Source of the DNA: Candidatus Methylobacter titanis
GTDB lineage: Bacteria > Pseudomonadota > Gammaproteobacteria > Methylococcales > Methylomonadaceae
DNA length: 41,068 nt
NCBI GenBank assembly: GCA_029946125.1
Contig: JAQSDX010000032.1
Coordinates: 1 to 41,068 of the forward strand
Direction: 5' to 3'
Shown piece after piece: positions 24,670-33,855 of this stretch (positions are counted from its first letter, which is position 1; every line of letters begins with the position of its first letter). A program made the position numbers and the translations under genes. Below the pieces are notes generated by a model. That model was not told the DNA's origin, made no database searches, and saw nothing but the letters and a program-made list of their open reading frames with translations.

Positions 24670-24698
24670 CGGCTTTGTTTTGACCGGGCCGTTTTTTT
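24670..24698 (+). terminator. Possible weak terminator
   Basis: CGGC (24670-24673) can pair with GCCG (24688-24691), directly followed by seven Ts (24692-24698). It lies 34 bp past the stop of the secreted protein gene. The stem is short, so termination may be partial. Confidence 0.35.
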
Positions 24699-24731
24699 AA
24701 AATGCACAACCTTATTAATTTGGAGAACAAA

Positions 24732-25472
24732 ATGCACAAATTCAATTTACTTCCATTTGCGATTCTATCGGCTTTAATTTCATTAAGTTTTAATGTATTG
24801 GCTGATATATCAACGGATAGAGCGGTTATTAGTAATAATGGTAGCGAACAGGTAACCGCAAGGGTTAGGTTTCAAACTCCTGTCAATGGTGACTTATATA
24901 TCGCCACACAAGTTAACGGAGAATTATTATTTTTGGCTGACGAAGGTGCCAATTTTACTACAGCCATTACACCGTTCCGCTCAAACAGCCATTTTTCTGA
25001 CAGCATCGATGCGCTTAATATATCCGGTCTAGGCGTAGCTCCGGGACGTTATCTGCTTTACCAAGTAGTAACAGAACCGGGTTCAGATCCGTTAAATTTT
25101 ACGAATTGGATTGGTGGTTTAGGTGGGTTAAGCACAATCAATTTTAGTATTGGCTTGCCTGCTAATTCAACCGGTGATTTTGATAACAATGGTTTTCCTG
25201 ATGATGATAACAACCATGATGGTTATCATGATGATGATTCTAACCATAACGGATTTCATGATGACGATCAGAATCATGATGGTTTCCATGACGATGACGT
25301 TAATCGGGATGGCTTACATGATGATGATTCTAACCATGACGGATTTCATGATGACGATCAGAATCATGATGGTTTCCATGACGATGACGTTAATCGGGAT
25401 GGCTTACATGATAACCAAGAAAATGAACGGGTTAACGACCATGGCATTCACGTGAATGATTCTAATGATTGA
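24732..25472 (+). CDS. Secreted protein with Asp-rich calcium-type repeats
   Basis: A 246-aa protein. TTGGAGA precedes the ATG at 24732, and the signal peptide is FNLLPFAILSALISLSFNVL. A beta-sandwich-like domain (about 25-150; GDLYIATQVNGELLFLAD, then LNISGLGVAPGRYLLYQVV) leads into about eight 10-residue units of the form DDDxNHDGFH (about 155-230). Each unit holds a D-x-N-x-D-G loop, like the calcium sites of thrombospondin type 3, dockerin and EF-hand motifs. Three units form a 30-residue block repeated nearly exactly. Histidine at the unit end may add transition-metal binding. The tail (NERVNDHGIHVNDSND) is divergent. A surface-exposed, calcium-stabilised role is inferred. Confidence 0.8.
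   Translation: MHKFNLLPFAILSALISLSFNVLADISTDRAVISNNGSEQVTARVRFQTPVNGDLYIATQVNGELLFLADEGANFTTAITPFRSNSHFSDSIDALNISGLGVAPGRYLLYQVVTEPGSDPLNFTNWIGGLGGLSTINFSIGLPANSTGDFDNNGFPDDDNNHDGYHDDDSNHNGFHDDDQNHDGFHDDDVNRDGLHDDDSNHDGFHDDDQNHDGFHDDDVNRDGLHDNQENERVNDHGIHVNDSND
25227..25406 (+). repeat. 90-bp tandem duplication in coding sequence
   Basis: Copies at 25227-25316 and 25317-25406 differ at one base (AAC versus GAC, changing Asn to Asp). Each copy encodes three 10-residue calcium-type units. The near-identity points to recent duplication or ongoing homogenisation, so copy number may vary between strains. Confidence 0.9.
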
Positions 25473-25513
25473 TAATGCCTATCCTGGGTATGCATAGGAC
25501 TCAAGTGTACCTG

Positions 25514-25588
25514 TTACAGAAGGTTGATTAGACGTATCTTGAGCGTAAATAAGTTGAAATCAACCAAATAATACGGTTGCTTTCAACC
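25514..25588. repeat. 75-bp dispersed repeat, copy B
   Basis: The partner of 18520-18594, with eight differences in 75 bases. It lies 42 bp past the calcium-repeat gene, in a spacer without ORFs. The inverted arms around each loop are mostly kept (AGTTGA-AA-TCAACC and GGTTG-CTTT-CAACC). Confidence 0.8.
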
Positions 25589-25652
25589 TATGGCGATACA
25601 AGAGGGGGTGTGCTTATATTTTCTTCCACCTTGTGGGCGTGATGCCATCATC

Positions 25653-25668
25653 GCGACGAGGGCGTCGC
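25653..25668. repeat. REP-like hairpin (GCGACG/CGTCGC)
   Basis: GCGACG-AGGG-CGTCGC is an exact hairpin in a GC-rich block (25636-25690) that also has a GTCGCGCGAAGCGAATCCC stretch. The block differs sharply in composition from its surroundings and looks like an extragenic palindromic repeat of another class. No gene is supported here. Confidence 0.5.
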
Positions 25669-25829
25669 TCCCATAAGGGTGTCGCGCGAAGCGAATCCCT
25701 GCCGTATCGTTTGTGTTGACCGGGTACAGCCAACAATCTTCATTCCCCAGTTGCAATAGTACGAAACTGTCGATAAAGTTCAGCTGACTATTTTGATCTG
25801 ATTCCATAAACCCACCAGAAGGTATGCAC

Positions 25830-26606
25830 ATGAAAATCCATTTTTACGCTCTGGGCTTGTTAGCCGCATTGTTTTGTCTGCCAGTATCAGCGGCCGACTT
25901 TGATCGGTCGGCAGTGCAGCAGCTGTTAGCCAAGGCGGATCAGAGCCATCCAGCACAGCTACGTCGAAAAGATCTTACCGGACTGGATTTGTCCGGCCTG
26001 GATTTCAGGAATGCCGACTTGTGGGGGTCGGATTTACGTAACGCCAATTTAAGCAACAGCGATTTGTCCGGTCTTAATCTGGATTTGACGGTGATGTCCA
26101 AAATCAATCTTTCCGGCGCTAACCTGTCCAATACCAGCATTTTCGGCGTACATATGGGCGGCGCTAATTTGAGCAACGCCAATCTTACCGGCAGCCGGTT
26201 TATTGCCAATCTGGATCGCTCCAACCTTAGCCATGCCAATCTGTCCCATGCCGATTGGGGCGTCGATATGAAGAATCAGCCGATGGGTTTAATGCGGGTC
26301 AGCTTGAATAATGTCAATTTATCGGGCGCCAATCTGGCTGACGCCAACCTTAATCGCGCGTTGATGCGCCATGCCAATCTTTCCGGCAGCATGCTGAAAA
26401 ATGCGGTGTTATTTGGCGTTGATCTGTCCGGGGCCGATTTGACTGATGCCGATTTATCGGGAGCGGATTTGTCCGAAAGCAAATTGGAGGATGCCGATTT
26501 TACCGGCGCTAACGTAGCAGGCACACGATTTGGTGTAGTGAATAATAAAGCCGTTTTGAAGCGCTTAAATGCGGCCAAAAATCTTGATGCGGCGATTTTT
26601 GATTGA
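25830..26606 (+). CDS. Exported pentapeptide-repeat protein
   Basis: A 258-aa protein. AGAAGG lies eight bases before the ATG at 25830; an ATG at 25824 is too close. Signal peptide: HFYALGLLAALFCLPVSAAD. From about residue 45 to 235 it is built of A(N/D)L-xx pentapeptides (NADLWGSDLRNANLSNSDLS; NVNLSGANLADANL), predicting a right-handed quadrilateral beta-helix. A short non-repeat stretch (about 130-155; WGVDMKNQPMGLMRV) interrupts the coil. Cytoplasmic relatives mimic DNA and protect gyrase, but export to the periplasm makes that unlikely here. A C-terminal cap (FGVVNNKAVLKRLNAAKNL) closes the helix. Function unknown. Confidence 0.87.
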   Translation: MKIHFYALGLLAALFCLPVSAADFDRSAVQQLLAKADQSHPAQLRRKDLTGLDLSGLDFRNADLWGSDLRNANLSNSDLSGLNLDLTVMSKINLSGANLSNTSIFGVHMGGANLSNANLTGSRFIANLDRSNLSHANLSHADWGVDMKNQPMGLMRVSLNNVNLSGANLADANLNRALMRHANLSGSMLKNAVLFGVDLSGADLTDADLSGADLSESKLEDADFTGANVAGTRFGVVNNKAVLKRLNAAKNLDAAIFD

Positions 26607-26630
26607 TGACGCGCATTGGCTTACTCAAGC

Positions 26631-28628
26631 CTAAACCGCCGCCATTTTTTCATGTTGTGCCTGCAATAACTGAGTAAAATCTGCCGCCGGTACCGGCTTG
26701 CTGGTGAAATAACCCTGGTAGGCATCGCAACCTTTGTTCCGCAAAAAGTCTAACTGTTCCTGGGTTTCTACGCCTTCCGCAAGGACTTTAAAGCCCAGAA
26801 TATGCCCCATCGCAATAATGGTGGCGGTGATTTCCATGTCATCTTGAAGATGCGGAATATCGTCGATAAAGCTTTTGTCGATTTTCAGCACGTCGACCGG
26901 GAAGCGTTTCAGGTAAGCCAGCGACGAATAACCGGTGCCGAAGTCGTCAATGGCAAGACGAATGCCTTGGTTACGCAGGTTATTGAGCACTTCCACCACG
27001 TTATCCTGATTTTCCATTAATCCGCTTTCGGTCATTTCCAATTCCAATTGTCCGGCCGGAAAACCGGTTTCGGCCAGTACTTCCGCAACCAGCGCGTTAA
27101 TATCGCAACGGCGAAACTGTTGCGGCGATACGTTGACCGCCAGAGTTAGCGGAAAAAAGCCATCGGCCAGCCAACGCTGGCCTTGTCGGCAAGTTTCGCG
27201 CAGCACCCATTCGCCAATGGCGATAATCAGGCCGGTTTCTTCGGCAATAGGGATAAAGTGAATCGGCGCAATCAGCCCTTCGGTCGGGCTTTGCCAGCGC
27301 ACCAGCGCTTCGGCGCCGATAATCCGGTTGCTGGCAATATCTATCTGCGGTTGATAAAAAACGCGCAGTTCCTGCTGTTCAATAGCGTGGCGCAGGCGGT
27401 CTTCGAGGTTGATACGTTTGTGGACGGCAATGGTGAGCTCTTCGGAAAAATAGGCATAGCAGCCGCGTCCGGCCTGTTTGGCTTCATACATGGCGGTATC
27501 GGCCTGTTCCATCAGCAGTTCCGCGCTATCGGCATGTTGCGGATACAGGCTGATGCCGATGCTGGCGCCGATCTGTACATCCCGGCCCGGCTCATGGTCG
27601 GCTTCATTGCTGCGGAGTAATTGAAACGGTCTGCTTAAAGCGGCAACTATTTCTTCTGCTACCCGTGCGGCATCTTCGGGGTGCGCAATATCTTCCAGCA
27701 GCACGATAAATTCATCGCCGCCCAAACGCGCCACCGTATCCGCCTCGCGCAACCGAGACTGGATACGCCCAGCGACCTGTTGCAGCAGTTCATCCCCGGC
27801 GGTATGCCCCAATTTGTCATTAACGGTTTTAAAACGATCCAGATCAAGCATCAGCAACGCCATTTGCTTACCGCTGCGCCGTTCCCTGTTTATGCCATGC
27901 TTTAGGCGCTGCAGCAGCAAACGCCGGTTAGGCAGTTGCGTTAACGGGTCCAGAGATGCCAGTTGATTGAGTTCGTCTTGCAGCCTAGCGCTGACCAGGG
28001 TAACTAAAATAAGCAGCCGGCTGGCGCTGAGCATAAACAACACGATGAAAAATAATTTATCCGGTTGATTTTGTCCCAGCAGATAACTGTCTGTAGATAC
28101 GGGTACCATCATCAGGGTGGTTATGCGGATAAAATGCATGACTATCTCGGTGCCAACGACGCCGATGAACAGATTGGTTTCCATGATCAGGGCAAAGCTG
28201 CGTTGCTGCAGGACGTCGCGAATTGCGAATGCGCTTATCAATATGGAAAACACCGACATGATTATCTGTCGCGCCGGTATGGATGGCCAGACGGTCATGA
28301 ATAAGCTGAGTAACACGGTACCCGGCAGCACGAACAGGGCAAACAAAGACCAGTGCCAGCGAAGCCCGAAAAATCGGCGGATGCCTGTCCAAAGGAAAAC
28401 GCCACCGGTCAGGGTCAGGGAGTTTGCGACGACAATGGATAGCATGTCAGGAATAACGCCACGTAGACCAAGCCCCAGGTATCCGGTAAACAATGCCAAG
28501 CAGGCGAAAAGCCAATGACGCGGCCCGTCAAGATTGGGGTGCCGACGCGCCGTTATCGCAAAAGCAATGGCAAACACCATATAGACGATAAGAAGATTGA
28601 TCAGTGAGGTGAATATATCGAGTTTCAT
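26631..28628 (-). CDS. GGDEF-EAL membrane protein (c-di-GMP turnover)
   Basis: A 665-aa protein. About six to seven membrane helices fill residues 1-210. A GGDEF domain follows (about 222-390; intact GGDEF at 303-307, with RxxD inhibitory site READ at 294-297). The EAL domain (about 408-655) has EAL at 440-442, then MTESGLM and IDDFGTGYSSL. Catalytic motifs of both domains are present, so it could make or degrade cyclic di-GMP; the balance cannot be read from sequence. The membrane part resembles MHYT-less multi-helix sensors and carries no known ligand motif. It is downstream of the TonB-dependent receptor on the same strand with a 76-bp gap and may be co-transcribed. Confidence 0.93.
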   Translation of the reverse strand: MKLDIFTSLINLLIVYMVFAIAFAITARRHPNLDGPRHWLFACLALFTGYLGLGLRGVIPDMLSIVVANSLTLTGGVFLWTGIRRFFGLRWHWSLFALFVLPGTVLLSLFMTVWPSIPARQIIMSVFSILISAFAIRDVLQQRSFALIMETNLFIGVVGTEIVMHFIRITTLMMVPVSTDSYLLGQNQPDKLFFIVLFMLSASRLLILVTLVSARLQDELNQLASLDPLTQLPNRRLLLQRLKHGINRERRSGKQMALLMLDLDRFKTVNDKLGHTAGDELLQQVAGRIQSRLREADTVARLGGDEFIVLLEDIAHPEDAARVAEEIVAALSRPFQLLRSNEADHEPGRDVQIGASIGISLYPQHADSAELLMEQADTAMYEAKQAGRGCYAYFSEELTIAVHKRINLEDRLRHAIEQQELRVFYQPQIDIASNRIIGAEALVRWQSPTEGLIAPIHFIPIAEETGLIIAIGEWVLRETCRQGQRWLADGFFPLTLAVNVSPQQFRRCDINALVAEVLAETGFPAGQLELEMTESGLMENQDNVVEVLNNLRNQGIRLAIDDFGTGYSSLAYLKRFPVDVLKIDKSFIDDIPHLQDDMEITATIIAMGHILGFKVLAEGVETQEQLDFLRNKGCDAYQGYFTSKPVPAADFTQLLQAQHEKMAAV

Positions 28629-28704
28629 CGGACAAGGTTATTTTTTAATCGGCCTGATTATCAGGTTTTGCAGGATATGTCGAGGATGATGCAAATCCTA
28701 CCGG

Positions 28705-30603
28705 CTAAAAACCGGTACGCAGCCCCAAATACACCGCCGCGCCATTAAAGCTAAAGTCGCGAAGCTCGATTGTGCGTTCATCGGTGAGGTTTTCGCCACG
28801 CAAATATACCTCCGTTTTTGGTGTTAGCCGGTAGTTTAACAGGGCATTGATACGCGGTGCGGTCTGGGCTCTGAATCTGTTGGCCACATCAAACCAGTAA
28901 CCGTTATGGACAGTAAACTCCAGCCGCAACGTTAAGGGTTGCAGCAATTGAACTTCATTCCAGAATACGCTTTGGTGCTCGGGTCGAGCCGGTATGCGCA
29001 ACTGTGTCAGCGGATTTTCGGCATGCATATAGCTGTAATTCAGACCGCTTTGCCAAATGCTCGACCAACGGTGCTGCGACTGCATTTCTGCGCCCAAAAC
29101 ATCGGCTTCCTGTACATTGCCGGCTCTGGAGATGCCGGTTTTTGAATCCAATTGCAGGGTAATCATTTGCCGATAGTGTTGATAATAACCGCTGATCTTG
29201 ACTTCGCTTTCAGGTAATGGCTGCCAGCGCCAGCCGAGTTCGCCACCGGCACTGTGTTCTCCGTTCAGCGTCTGATTGCCGAATACGGGATGCGTTAATT
29301 CACTGACGCCAGGTTGACGATAACCGGTGCCGCCGTTAGCCCATACACTCATGTTTTGCGGCAATGACCGGTTCACGCCCAGCGTAAACACCTGATGGTT
29401 GCCATAGGTGTCGCCCTGATCAAAACGGGTATCAGCGCTCCATTGCCAGGCACCCAGGATTAATTCTCCACGTATATTCGGGCTGATCACGGTTTGTCTG
29501 GCCGGTAAATTCAGACCCTGTTGGTGCTGGGTATTGACGCCCCACACCAGCAGCGCCTGATTTTGATTATCCGCGCTCAGCGGCAAGCGATGGGTGTTTT
29601 TCCAGTCCAGCATCAATAACTGGCTGGTCAGCGAAAACGGCCTGATCGCGGTGGATTGCATCTGTTGCCGATCCTGGGTAAAACCGAATTGCAGTGAGCT
29701 GTTCCAATACGCCGCCAGATCGTACTGGCCGCGCAACTGCGCCACCCAGGTCTCATCGGAAAACCGGCCGCGTTTGTCGTCCACCCAGCCTATCGTGCGT
29801 CTGGGCAACTTCAAACCGGGGCCGTCGATGTCTTCGTTAGTGCGCACAAAATACAACGACGCATCCAGGCCGCCCCGACTGAATTCTTTAAACCAGTTGG
29901 CCGATGCATGGGTCATGCCGAAGTCATCGCGTTCAGCGCCGCCTTGCGCCTGGCTGATGCCGCTAAAAATATCGCTACGCCCGACCACGGCAGAAAAATC
30001 CCCTGCACGGGTAGACAAGCCGCCACCGGCAGTGCTGCGTACCGTGTCATAGCTGCCGCCTTCAACATGAAAAAAACGTTCCTTGTCTGCAATATGCCGG
30101 GTTTGTAAATGAATGGCGCCGCCGAGCGACCGGCTGCCGTAGCGCTCGCCGCCCGGGCCTCGCGTCACCGTTACCCGGTCTAAAGCATCCAGCGCGTAGT
30201 GGCTCAAGGAGTAAAACCCGGCGAAATTGGCAAACAAGGGTACGCCGTCCAACGTAAGCAGACCCTGGCCGCCACCGCCGGCGCCGCGCAAGCTGATGCC
30301 GGTCATCATCTGGCTGCTGCCCTGATTGAGCATTAAGCCGCCTTGACTTCTTAAGATGCCATTAACATCGGTCATGCCGCTGGCCTGTAACGCATCCCGG
30401 TCTATCCGGTTGCGCATACGTGGCGGTTCGATTAATTCAGGGTAAGTCTGGTCATCGTAGCTTGTCACCGGCGTTAGCGAAATTTTGTCGTCAGCGGCTA
30501 TGGCAGCGGCCGACAGGCATAATAAAACCGCCGCAGATAGTGGATATTTTTTGTCGTAGGTTTTCTTTTGCCGGGATCGGGCATGGATAGTTGTCGAGAT
30601 CAT
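28705..30603 (-). CDS. TonB-dependent outer-membrane receptor
   Basis: A 632-aa receptor. Signal peptide lies within the first 37 residues (YPLSAAVLLCLSAAAIAADD). A plug domain follows (about 60-165; ALQASGMTDVNGILRSQGG, ISLRGAGGGGQGLLTLDGVP, VTRGPGGERYGSRSLGGAI), then a 22-strand barrel (about 180-632) ending GAAVYLGLRTGF with terminal Phe. Length is at the short end for siderophore or vitamin receptors. No TonB/ExbBD or ABC genes are adjacent. The gene starts three bases after the stop of the periplasmic protein upstream, so the two surely share a transcript. Substrate unknown. Confidence 0.93.
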   Translation of the reverse strand: MISTTIHARSRQKKTYDKKYPLSAAVLLCLSAAAIAADDKISLTPVTSYDDQTYPELIEPPRMRNRIDRDALQASGMTDVNGILRSQGGLMLNQGSSQMMTGISLRGAGGGGQGLLTLDGVPLFANFAGFYSLSHYALDALDRVTVTRGPGGERYGSRSLGGAIHLQTRHIADKERFFHVEGGSYDTVRSTAGGGLSTRAGDFSAVVGRSDIFSGISQAQGGAERDDFGMTHASANWFKEFSRGGLDASLYFVRTNEDIDGPGLKLPRRTIGWVDDKRGRFSDETWVAQLRGQYDLAAYWNSSLQFGFTQDRQQMQSTAIRPFSLTSQLLMLDWKNTHRLPLSADNQNQALLVWGVNTQHQQGLNLPARQTVISPNIRGELILGAWQWSADTRFDQGDTYGNHQVFTLGVNRSLPQNMSVWANGGTGYRQPGVSELTHPVFGNQTLNGEHSAGGELGWRWQPLPESEVKISGYYQHYRQMITLQLDSKTGISRAGNVQEADVLGAEMQSQHRWSSIWQSGLNYSYMHAENPLTQLRIPARPEHQSVFWNEVQLLQPLTLRLEFTVHNGYWFDVANRFRAQTAPRINALLNYRLTPKTEVYLRGENLTDERTIELRDFSFNGAAVYLGLRTGF

Positions 30604-30606
30604 CGG

Positions 30607-31707
30607 TTACGGCAATTGTTGTTCTTGTTTACCTGCTATCAGAATTCGCCCCAGTCTACGCAGTCCATCGGATGAAATATCCAGGCCGAACGGTGCGCCC
30701 AGTTTTTCAAGTTCGTAAATGACATCGGTTGCCGCGATAAAGGTTAGATAGCGTAAACCCTGTATACCGGGCAATTCTTTGGCGATGGTTTTTAATGCCG
30801 GAGCCAGGCGCTCCCAGGTATCGGCAAAAAATACCCGCACCGGATCGGCGCTATCGGCATCATGATTTTGTAAGCCTGCCTGAAAGGCCGTACGGGAATC
30901 CATCAAAATGCCCATCAGGGTTTCACGCAGTTCCGGTGATTGGGTATCGCGGCTGGCCTGTTCGATAGCTGAGCTCAAAAACACATCCCATTGCTGCCAG
31001 GCGGATTGCCATTGTTGTTGTTCGGACTCGCTAAAGGCAGCGGCAGGCTCGGCAACAACTCTTTTGGCCGGGGCATTAAAATCGAGTTTAATGCCGATAC
31101 CATTGTCTCCGGCAGTGATGCTGTTGAATTTGAGCGACTTGAGTATCTCTTTAACTTCTGCCGCATTATCCTTGGGTAAAAAATGCGCCAGCGTTTGTTC
31201 AATGTTGCCACGAGATTGGTTTAAATCAATTTTTACCGAGGCAAGCTTGGGTTCGGCAACGCGTTTGATCAACTCCTGAAGTTTGTTGATGGTCAGATGA
31301 TGTCCGTCACGATCATAGGCGGTCACGCGGGTGATCGGAAAACTCAGCACCGAATGTGCTGAATCGAGCGTCGGCTGCTGAAATGTTTCCAGTATTCCGG
31401 CCCATTCCAGAACCGTTAAACATTGTCCGCCCAGGCCGGTTCCGAATCGTGCCTGAACTTGGTTTAACAGCTGGATTTGGCTGTTTTTGCCGTTAATCTC
31501 GGGATTGGACAGTCTTAAATAACTGCATCCTTGCTGGTCATTCCACAGTTCGGCGGTCGTATTTTTTCCGGTATACAGCTGGGAGACCAATACTTTTTTA
31601 ATCAGACTGTAATCAATTTGTACGGGAACGCTGAGCTGATCGGCTGCGCCGTTTCTTGCAAACAGCAGCAATAGGCCGAAAGCGGTTGTTATGAAACTTT
31701 TATGCAT
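30607..31707 (-). CDS. Periplasmic hypothetical protein, receptor partner
   Basis: A 366-aa protein. GGAGAAAATTT precedes the ATG at 31707. Signal peptide: KSFITTAFGLLLLFARNGAA, cut near GAA-DQL. The sequence is mixed alpha/beta with a YLRLSNPEINGKNSQIQLLN segment in the first third and a helical C-terminal part (about 225-360). Two cysteines (CSYL and GQCLTV) may be linked. I do not recognise the family, though the N-terminal half resembles beta-rich lipid- or ligand-binding periplasmic proteins. It is the first gene of a tight pair with the TonB-dependent receptor (3-bp gap), which suggests a role in handling that receptor's substrate. Confidence 0.75.
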   Translation of the reverse strand: MHKSFITTAFGLLLLFARNGAADQLSVPVQIDYSLIKKVLVSQLYTGKNTTAELWNDQQGCSYLRLSNPEINGKNSQIQLLNQVQARFGTGLGGQCLTVLEWAGILETFQQPTLDSAHSVLSFPITRVTAYDRDGHHLTINKLQELIKRVAEPKLASVKIDLNQSRGNIEQTLAHFLPKDNAAEVKEILKSLKFNSITAGDNGIGIKLDFNAPAKRVVAEPAAAFSESEQQQWQSAWQQWDVFLSSAIEQASRDTQSPELRETLMGILMDSRTAFQAGLQNHDADSADPVRVFFADTWERLAPALKTIAKELPGIQGLRYLTFIAATDVIYELEKLGAPFGLDISSDGLRRLGRILIAGKQEQQLP

Positions 31708-31841
31708 AAATTTTCTCCGGGTTGGCTTACACGCCAATAAGGGTAATGGTATAAGTAAATACGGGTTTTATGAGAACACTGAGCCCACTGTTTTAACCTG
31801 TCCATAGGGTTTATATCATTCATTGATATATGGGTAGTTAT

Positions 31842-33773
31842 CTAATTCGTCCCGGTAGCGGCTTGCGGAATAACCGTCTCTGTTGATACCGGTTCGGGCT
31901 GTTTCTCGGGTATGTATTTCGGACGGGTAAACTGGCGGCCCATGAATAAGTCATTACTGACGATGGCTATATTCTCCAGCCAGTGGGACGATAACTGGCA
32001 GGCTTCCGAATAAGGCGGTTCTTTGCATAGTTCTACCGTCCCGTTAGCCGACACATTAAAATGCAGGCCCGGTAATGGTCGCACCCGCATGTTAGGTAAC
32101 GGTTGGGTGTAATCCATGATGCTCGGTTCATTGAAGTTGAGCAGTTCGAGCAACAGCTTGGGTACTTGATAAAGCGGCAGGCTGCCGAACTTAATGGGTC
32201 CGCGTTTGCCGTCGATAATCAGCATCGGTGTGCTCACATAGGCTTTGAACATGGCCGGCGTAAAGTCGCTACGATTGTTCGCCAGTACACCTGATTCAAC
32301 ATAGCCTGCAAAATTTTCACCCAGAAAAGGCAGGTGATCGCCGAAAGCTACGATAATGCCTTCCGGATCGCGTTTGCGCACTTCCTTGATAAAGTCCATT
32401 AATTCATGTGTCTTATAATAAATCGTGTTGGCGTAGGGCGTGACTTCATCTACTTCGGAGCGCGAGCTGATTTTACTGGGGCGGCTTTCACTTAACGGGT
32501 AATTCCAATGCCCGAAATACGTTACGATATAATCCAAAACCGGTTGTTTGGCAGCCACCGACTTTGATATTTTCTCCAATACCTGGCGGTATAAAGTGCT
32601 GTCGGACATGAATTCCCGATTCATGTCATCCTGAACAAAATCCTTTAATGACCAGTAGGTTTCGAAGCCCATGCGTCTGTAAGCATTAACACGGTTCCAG
32701 AACACCGGCACATTGGGATGGGAGGCGATGGTGCGGTAGCCCTTGTCGGCAAGAAGATGCGGCAAACAAGGGGCATCATTCAGAAATTGACGTTCAAATT
32801 TGACGGTGTTTTTCATCGCCGGAAACCCGCATAACACCTCAAATTCGGAATTGGCGGTAAAGCCGCCGAATACCGGGTCCAGTGCCTGCGAGTATCCGGC
32901 GCTCTTCCATAATTCTCTAAATTCGGGTGCCAGAGGGTTTTGTTTAAACTTGGCTTTCTTTAGCGCATTGGGATCCCAGAAAGACTCCAGCAAGACAATA
33001 TGTACATTGCGCGGGGTAAATTCTTTGGCGATGGCCTGTTTTTTAGCTAGGGAATCGCTGAGGTCGACTGCCAGCAAGTTATCGGCGGCTTCCTGAGCCA
33101 TATCGGTATCGGGAATCACATCGGCTGCCGCAAAATAACGTGCGGTTTCCAATAGCGTGTACAGTGTCGCGCCGCGCCACACATAATTGGAGCGTTGATC
33201 CCATACCGAGTTCCCGAAGTAACCATCCAGAGGTGCTAGTAGGGTAGCTGGCTTATAAACTAGGGTGATGCCGAGCAAAATAGCGATTAGGCTGGCAAGA
33301 TAAGCGCTCCAATGGCGCATGCTGAAATTGAATAGCAATAGGCTGGCAATGGCAGCTAGCGGTATAGCGGCGGCAAAAAATCGCCAACCGTCGAGTATCA
33401 ACAGTAGCGATTGCAGGGCAAAAATATCATCCGGCATAAGCGGGCCGCCAAAAAATGATATTTTTACCGAGTTACCTATATATAACACCCCCATTAGCAG
33501 AGTATGAATTACCAGAAAGATCCATGCCTTCCGCGATAAGGCATACAGCATGTAAGCAACGACCAGTTGTAGCGGATAATCGTAAGGTACCGATGCAGGC
33601 AATATTTGCACATCGAATTTTAAGGCGCTGATCAGGTAAAACAGTGCATAAAGCACTGTGGTGGACAGCAGGGGCAATAATTTTAATAGCATTGTGATGA
33701 GGGGACGATCTGTTTTGGGAATTAAGCTTATATTATCATGAAACTTATTGCGTCCCGCTACGCCCCAGTTCAT
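31842..33773 (-). CDS. LTA-synthase/alkaline-phosphatase-type sulfatase
   Basis: A 643-aa protein with the start placed at the ATG at 33773 (AGGA upstream). The open frame reaches 33983 but would overlap the divergent gene at 33856. About five membrane helices (residues 25-180) precede a periplasmic catalytic domain (about 250-560). It has LLESF with Glu263, GGFTANSEFE with candidate nucleophile Thr306, DYIVTYFGHWNYPL, and IIVAFGDHLPF with metal-binding Asp and His. These fit the LtaS/phosphoglycerol- and phosphoethanolamine-transferase superfamily, which decorates glycans or lipids. In a Gram-negative, OpgB-like or lipid A/glycan modification is more plausible than lipoteichoic acid synthesis. 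Acceptor unknown. Confidence 0.87.
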   Translation of the reverse strand: MNWGVAGRNKFHDNISLIPKTDRPLITMLLKLLPLLSTTVLYALFYLISALKFDVQILPASVPYDYPLQLVVAYMLYALSRKAWIFLVIHTLLMGVLYIGNSVKISFFGGPLMPDDIFALQSLLLILDGWRFFAAAIPLAAIASLLLFNFSMRHWSAYLASLIAILLGITLVYKPATLLAPLDGYFGNSVWDQRSNYVWRGATLYTLLETARYFAAADVIPDTDMAQEAADNLLAVDLSDSLAKKQAIAKEFTPRNVHIVLLESFWDPNALKKAKFKQNPLAPEFRELWKSAGYSQALDPVFGGFTANSEFEVLCGFPAMKNTVKFERQFLNDAPCLPHLLADKGYRTIASHPNVPVFWNRVNAYRRMGFETYWSLKDFVQDDMNREFMSDSTLYRQVLEKISKSVAAKQPVLDYIVTYFGHWNYPLSESRPSKISSRSEVDEVTPYANTIYYKTHELMDFIKEVRKRDPEGIIVAFGDHLPFLGENFAGYVESGVLANNRSDFTPAMFKAYVSTPMLIIDGKRGPIKFGSLPLYQVPKLLLELLNFNEPSIMDYTQPLPNMRVRPLPGLHFNVSANGTVELCKEPPYSEACQLSSHWLENIAIVSNDLFMGRQFTRPKYIPEKQPEPVSTETVIPQAATGTN

Positions 33774-33855
33774 GGCTGATCCTGGCCTTGAAGCTTGCGT
33801 CTTTCGCCTCATCCAGCATAGAATGCGGTTTTTTGTTATTCTTTTGGGGTAGGTA

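Noticed and set aside
25180-25410. Regular repeats that might suggest a CRISPR array
   Set aside because: Repeats are in frame, contiguous and encode DDDxNHDGFH units; there are no unique spacers and no cas genes.
25583-25831. 82-codon minus-strand frame
   Set aside because: Covers the REP-like GC block and part of a dispersed repeat; the translation is what such repeats yield by chance.
27183-27620. 145-codon plus-strand frame within the GGDEF-EAL gene
   Set aside because: Antisense shadow of a gene with intact catalytic motifs.
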